This document shows positions 59,601 to 64,000 of a DNA stretch of 64,000 nucleotides, piece after piece. The notes below the pieces were generated by a model, which was not told the origin of the DNA, did not search any database, and saw nothing but the letters and a program-made list of their open reading frames with translations. The position numbers and the translations under genes were made by a program. The DNA comes from Lotus japonicus. Lineage: Eukaryota; Streptophyta; Magnoliopsida; Fabales; Fabaceae. The stretch spans positions 9,550,501 through 9,614,500 of the forward strand of contig NC_080043.1 of the NCBI RefSeq assembly GCF_012489685.1, written 5' to 3'. The stretch's first letter is position 1. Every line of letters begins with the position of its first letter.

Positions 59601-60533
59601 TCATCAGTTGCTAGCAGTCACACTTTTTCTTCTAGTCCTACATAACCTCTCACACTCCAGTCTAACTCTTTCTACCCCATGCAAACTCGCTTCAAATTAT
59701 ACATTCTTAAGCCTCAACTGCATCCTACTTTTGTGATCACTAACAAGGGAACCTCAAGCGTTAAAAGTCACTGGTCAGAACCCACTGAAAAATAGTATCA
59801 CAATAAGAGCGTCCTGTTTTTGGGCTGATCAGACTTGGTTTAGTCCCTCTACCTTCTAACATAACTGCAATTGGCTATAAATGAGTGTTTCAGGTAAAGT
59901 AAAGCCTAAATGGTTCTATACTGAGCATAAAGCCCATCAAGTGGATCAGGAATTCCATCAACAGCCCTAATTCAATTACATAGACATTTTCTCTATTGAT
60001 CCAACCAGTGACAATTCGAGTTATTCTCACCCCGTCACCAAATGTTGGTCTATTCAGCAGCTAGATATGAATAATTCACTAAAACCACTCCCACTTCTTC
60101 CTCCCAACATTTCAATTTAGAGAAACATGACCAAAACATATAAACGTTAATCAAACACGAAAAATGTTCTTTAAGTTGACTAAAACTAACATTTCTAGTT
60201 ACAAATTTTCTAAAAACTTCAGTATTGGGGAAGTAAACAAATGCCCATGAAAAATGTTCAATTCACAATTAACAATTACATAACCTCTATACAATCCATC
60301 CCTAATACATCATTCAGCTAACAGCTAAATACACTAAAACGGTAAAACCAAAACAAAATCATCAAAATTCAACCAATTATTATCACTATAACATGAAAGA
60401 ATGATTGAATGAGAATTGCGAACCTCTTGCCGGTGATTTGGCGATGCTGGCGAGTAGAGCCACTGGCATCAGTCCCATTCAGTCGTTCCTTGACGGACCT
60501 CCTTGCTCCACTCTCCACCCGATCAGCATACAT
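53616..60533 (-). CDS. SAM-domain protein, six exons
   Basis: Exons on the minus strand are 60533-60424, 56942-56881, 56772-56507, 55641-55567, 55453-55391 and 53660-53616, all with GT-AG borders and consistent phase, encoding 206 residues. The start [20 protein letters not shown] matches the N-terminus of plant SAM-domain proteins such as At3g07760/At3g48800. Residues about 37-57 give [20 protein letters not shown], then [18 protein letters not shown] and [13 protein letters not shown], then a basic linker. A SAM domain lies at about 147-203 ([52 protein letters not shown]). SAM domains mediate protein-protein or RNA interactions; the partner here is unknown. No disabling change was seen. 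Intron 1 is 3.5 kb and holds Ty3 remnants and a dispersed repeat. Confidence 0.9.
54543..54890. mobile_element. Stowaway MITE in intron 5 of the SAM gene
   Basis: The termini CTCCCTCCGTTCCTAA and TTAGGAACGGAGGGAG are inverted repeats, flanked by TA on each side. This is the Tc1/mariner-derived Stowaway signature. Length 348 bp, no ORF. Confidence 0.95.
57540..59240 (-). pseudogene. Ty3-type retrotransposon remnant in intron 1
   Basis: Minus-strand translation shows an aspartic protease motif ([20 protein letters not shown], about 58535-58442; an extra G in the DSGAS site). Downstream is a reverse transcriptase piece (about 57800-57600) with [31 protein letters not shown] and [19 protein letters not shown]. 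Several stops interrupt both, and the catalytic YxDD box was not found. This is a long-dead Ty3 copy, of a different lineage from the Athila element since the protease has DSG. TGTTAGAAATATAATATAAA at 59218 may be an LTR boundary. Confidence 0.8.
59440..59945. repeat. Dispersed repeat, copy 2 (empty site)
   Basis: Paralogue of 12550-13460 without the solo LTR: at 59740-59744 a single CTAAC marks the unoccupied insertion site. It lies within intron 1 of the SAM gene. Confidence 0.8.
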
Positions 60534-61033
60534 CTTCTACGATCTAACTGGTTCGAAACCGAGAGAAGAATTAGCCCCAAACCTATAAACCCTAATTTCG
60601 AAGCAAAGGAGAGCGGAAACGGAAGCGGAGTGTGTGAGATTCGCGGAGGAAGAAGGTGCAGGGAACCCGAACGAACGGTGGAAGAGGTGCGGAGAATCGA
60701 AACCCTAACAACACCGCATTCAGTTTCTCGAGAAAAGGAAATGGAAATTGAAGGGAAAACAACACCGTGTTTTGTGATGGGAGATAGAGTTTCAGGGAAA
60801 AGGGGAAGAAGATTGGAATCAAAAGATCCAAAAGAGAGGTTTTTGTTTGAGAGAGGAAATTGGGTTGGGTGCGGAAGGGTTGAAGTGAAAGGGACTTGTC
60901 TGATTTCGGCTATTAGCTTTGGCGCCCCACCAGAAAACGTTGGAAACGGCAGCGTTTCATCATTGAGGAAAGAAAAAATACATCATATAATTGAATTGCA
61001 TTTTTTTTATACATCGGAAAATAAATGAAAGCT

Positions 61034-61787
61034 AAAACAAACTACATTGCCCTAAGAGCATCCCTCAACAAAATGACCTCTAGCTTCGGGAGGGATAAAC
61101 CAATAGATTAAAACCGGGACCACGCATGAAGGATCCACGCTTCGCTGACCAGTCAGCTGCAGAATTACATTCGCGACCACACCATGCAATATCCACTGGT
61201 CAACCACGGTCCAACACTTCCTAGATTTCCCTCAGGATCACACCGTGGATTATATCTTGATCTCTCATATGTGTTGTTATAATCTGAACCAAGTCAAGGC
61301 AGTCTACTTCGCAAAAAAGTCTTCGGATGCCTTGATCCCACGCCAACCTATTAGCTCTGATCGTATTAGCCTTAATTAGCTGAAATATAAAAAATGCTAG
61401 CATCACTTGTTGTTTTCCAACAGCCTCAATTTCATTGGTTAAAATTTATGTGGGGTTAATGAGATTCGCATAAATTTCAATAAGCAATTAATGAGAGTTC
61501 AAAAGGAAAATAGATCCTCTCAATTATGAAAAACGATTATCATTTCAAGTTTCACCATCTACCATATCTTTTTATGAAAATGGATCCTCATTCTCCTCTT
61601 CAGCTGTTTAAGGATGCATATTTTTATGCATGTATCAGCTTATGTATCTTGGTTGTTGCCTTGCTTGTTGTTTGTGCACGTCTTATTATAATTTGTTGAA
61701 GAATTGACCCTTGCGTTTTCTTCATGGTCGTGTACGTACGCAGGATGTTTTCTCTTAGCGATGGGCGACAAACTGAAGGAACCCTAG
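61034..61787. other. Upstream region of the SAM gene and beyond
   Basis: No gene recognised. The direct promoter of the SAM gene probably lies at 60534-60960, which is GC-richer and purine-rich; no clear TATA box was identified. Confidence 0.4.
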
Positions 61788-62235
61788 ATGTCAATCTGGC
61801 CTTCAGGCGAGGTTGAGTTTGACCTTCTGGTCGTTAGATCTCGGTATGGGTGGGAGTTCTGTCGCCACTCTCGTCGTCTGTCTTATTTCAAGAGAATAGA
61901 GGAGATTCATTATGATGGTAGAGGATCCTTCGTATCCTGTCAAGTCAATGCATTGGCCATTCCTCCTTGGATGGATTTAGTGTATATGGATTCGACTCCC
62001 TCACCCTTGAGTGTGAGTACAATGTCGAGCGACTCACCTATGTTGGCTAAGCCTGCTACGTTACCGCTGCGGTGAAGGAGGATCTTCCTGCTTCCTCTTC
62101 GGTACACTATCGTATCCTTTACCATGCGATCATCAAGGAGGAGGTAGTGCGTCGTGAGCACGTGGACAAGACTGCCTCTGTGACCCACCTCAACCCTGTG
62201 GGCGATCTAGGCAGCTACGTACCGATGTCGGATGA
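61788..62235 (+). pseudogene. Unidentified open stretch, frame-shifted
   Basis: A 95-residue open frame starts MSIWPSGEVEFDLLVVRSRY. After about 61985 a better-looking continuation is in another frame (CEYNVERLTYVG, then VTAAVKEDLPASSSVHYRIL and a stop after SYVPMSDD at 62238). The composition is protein-like and GC-richer than the surroundings, ending where plastid-like sequence starts. I do not recognise the family. It is likely a broken gene or transposon piece. Confidence 0.3.
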
Positions 62236-62239
62236 TTGA

Positions 62240-62617
62240 TTATTTAATTTATGTGTGCGGATATGGCAAAGCAAAAGCGATTTAGGAATCTGCTTAAATC
62301 AATTAGTGGGAGCTCCTCACATGCTCCTAAACCTTCAATACCTTTGAGCAAAGACCAATAAATACTCTTCCCGAAATAAGTTCCTCGAGTCAAATGACAC
62401 AGAGTCAGAAGTGAAGATGGAAAATGAGGGGATGGCTCGTAGAATGAAGGTTGAAATTCAAAATCAATTGGATTTGGTCTTATACATACGCAAGGAAGGT
62501 AATCAAAAAAGAAAGAATAACTCATCTTCTTTCTTTTATCACATAGGAGTCATGTAAGATGAAAGTCTCATGCACAGTTTTGAATGAGAGAAAGAAGTGA
62601 AGAATCCTTATTTCGAG
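62240..62617 (+). other. Plastid DNA insert: ndhB intron-like sequence
   Basis: GGATATGGCAAAGCAAAAGC, GGGAGCTCCTCACATGCTCC, AATGACACAGAGTCAGAAG and GGAGTCATGTAAGATGAAAG are recognised as parts of the plastid ndhB group II intron, including its 3' end (AATGAGAGAAAGAAGTGA). The assignment is from memory; plastome alignment would settle it. Confidence 0.6.
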
Positions 62618-62735
62618 GGGAATAACAGTTGGAAATGGTTGCTAATACCCCGTAAGCTGAGGAGCAAAAGGAGGAATCCGCCCGAGGAGGGGCTCGCGTT
62701 TGATTAGCTAGTTGGTGAGGCATAACCTACATTAC
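62618..62735 (+). rRNA. rrn16: Plastid 16S rRNA fragment (nuclear insert)
   Basis: GCTAATACCCCGTA-AGCTGAGGAG and GGAATCCGCCCGAGGAGGGG followed by GATTAGCTAGTTGGTGAGGC are the conserved 5' domain of bacterial/plastid 16S rRNA. Only about 118 bp is present, joined directly to ndhB intron sequence although the two are kilobases apart in plastomes. It is a rearranged nuclear plastid insert, not a functional rRNA gene. Confidence 0.85.
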
Positions 62736-62939
62736 TAGATCCATCAGTACCAGAACCTACGAAAGCAGAGACTCAACCTTCTGAAGTTGATCAAGATTCA
62801 ACCCACTATTGGTGGATAAAGGCAATAGCTATATACATATGATTCAATTAACTAATAGTCATCTTCAAGATTATGTCAAATATGTAATCAATATTTATTT
62901 TGTGCAGATAAAGAACACAATATAATTAAGGCACTTAAA

Positions 62940-64000
62940 GTGAAGGCTAAGGAAATTCATGATGTGCCTGATGGATTGCGTATCATTGTAGATTTTGATG
63001 ACCATTATAGATCTATTAGAAAGACATCTGGTTTTCTTGCTAGTGTTTGTGGAATTGTAGAAACTAAGAATACTCTTTTTCCTATATGTTGTGAAAAGTT
63101 GTCAGACATGCCTAAAAATTACTTTAAGTAACAATGGGAATCACTCTTCAACGTAAAAGATATTGCTCTCTTACTTCACGTTTGTTTTTTAAAAAAGAAT
63201 AATCAATTAAATTTTTTTTTATTTGCTGCATCGATTCTATTTCAAATTCCATGAGGATATAATATTATGCTGTGGGATGAATTTGATGACCCCATTATGA
63301 GCAAAAGTGAAATTATCAACAATGTTCCATAAGGTGCTAGTTTGGACCATTGGGCATTATTTGTTGAATATCGCTTCAAACCTGATACAAAGGTATATGT
63401 ACTTCAATTTTTTATGAGTAACTTGTTATAAAGCCATTGAGACTTACCATAATTTCACTTGTAGGAGGAACCATGTAAAAGGATAAGCAAAAGCAAATGA
63501 TTCCACATACTTGTGGTGCCAAGAGTTTGGCAAGGAGAAGACATGAATTGGAAGTGTAGTATTCTTCTTAAGTGTGTCAATATTTTACACAAATTATAAC
63601 CTTACTTGATTCTTAAATATATTGCATTTTGTAATTTTTAGCAATGGGAGACCGGTAAAAGTGGTTGTCAGACCCAATGTGAAATTTGATTCACAAAAGA
63701 AAAGATGAGAGATACGTGAATGACAAAGCAAACGAAATAAGGGTAAACTAATAATATTCATTCTTTTCTTCTATTTTTAGGATGTTTAATAATGAATCTT
63801 TGTTGGTCTTATGTGTAAGAAAAAATTGATAACCATTTGAGTCAAAATGTAGAAGCTTATGTTGAGATTTTTCCAAATGATCATGTTGGAAAGTTTGTTG
63901 GACCAGAACATTCCGATCTTGTTCGAGAACTAGGCTTAGGAGAAGTTCTTACCCTTGCATTTAAGCATACCACCACACGACTTTGTGGTATGAACTTCAA
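62940..64000 (+). pseudogene. En/Spm-type transposon protein, fragmentary
   Basis: Pieces in order resemble the plant transposase family of En/Spm-associated proteins (PF03004 type): DGLRIIVDFDDHYRSIRKTS with FLASVCGIVETKNTLFPICC (62940-63128); GASLDHWALFVEYRFKPDTK (about 63334-63393); KQMIPHTCGAKSLARRRHEL (about 63490-63550); NVEAYVEIFPNDHVGKFVGP and SDLVRELGLGEVLTLAF (about 63845-63960). Introns may separate them, but in-frame stops and missing spacers suggest decay. It runs off the right edge. The CACTA termini are not in view. Confidence 0.6.

Noticed and set aside
59415..59736. Overlapping plus-strand frames of 76 and 105 residues
   Set aside because: They lie in a dispersed repeat, are pyrimidine-driven, and the paralogous copy at 12550 does not keep the same frame.
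60405..61028. 207-residue plus-strand open frame
   Set aside because: It is antisense to exon 1 and the 5' UTR of the SAM gene; the protein has no recognisable motifs and the exon 1 reading is clearly the coding one.

Overview
This is a repeat-rich stretch of nuclear DNA from a dicot plant, most likely a papilionoid legume. The evidence is AT-rich intergenic DNA, GT-AG introns, plant-type Helitrons, MULEs, hATs, Stowaway and Tourist MITEs, an Athila-type Ty3 retrotransposon, and a nepenthesin-like protease fragment whose N-terminus looks legume-like. The species cannot be fixed from this window. All comparisons were made by eye; no database was searched.

Only two loci look like intact host genes. 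One is a six-exon minus-strand gene (60533 to 53616) for a 206-residue protein with a C-terminal SAM domain; its introns hold Ty3 debris and a Stowaway MITE. The other is a compact single-exon gene (47987-48277) for a 96-residue secreted protein with two identically spaced C-X6-C-X6-C-X2-C modules. I do not recognise its family, and it is the best candidate here for something undescribed.

Layout. 1-10.3 kb: Helitrons in minus orientation, partly nested, with GATA microsatellites at their 5' ends and an LRR receptor kinase fragment inside one. 10.3-16.3 kb: an AHK1-like histidine kinase fragment, a solo LTR with an empty-site paralogue at 59.7 kb, a Tourist-like MITE, a hAT element, and a Pack-MULE carrying an amino acid transporter exon. 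16.65-21.4 kb: three Mutator-type elements nested one inside another, the inner two with perfect 9-bp target duplications. 23.8-43.7 kb: a MULE with long terminal inverted repeats and two convergent genes, a decayed MURA transposase and a GRF zinc-finger protein. A 12.9-kb Athila element sits inside the GRF coding sequence and a 985-bp hAT inside the transposase gene. 43.7-53.4 kb: LINE debris, hATs, a MITE, a small MULE, the cysteine-rich peptide gene, a broken aspartic protease and an LTR-like fragment. 53.6-60.5 kb: the SAM gene. 61-64 kb: an unidentified open stretch, a plastid DNA insert (ndhB intron and 16S rRNA pieces), and the start of a decayed En/Spm-type transposon gene that runs off the window.

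The nesting gives relative ages. The MULE inserted first, and Athila and hAT inserted into it later. Athila LTRs differ at about 11 of 1223 positions, so its insertion is recent, yet its gag-pol and downstream ORF carry stops and frameshifts.
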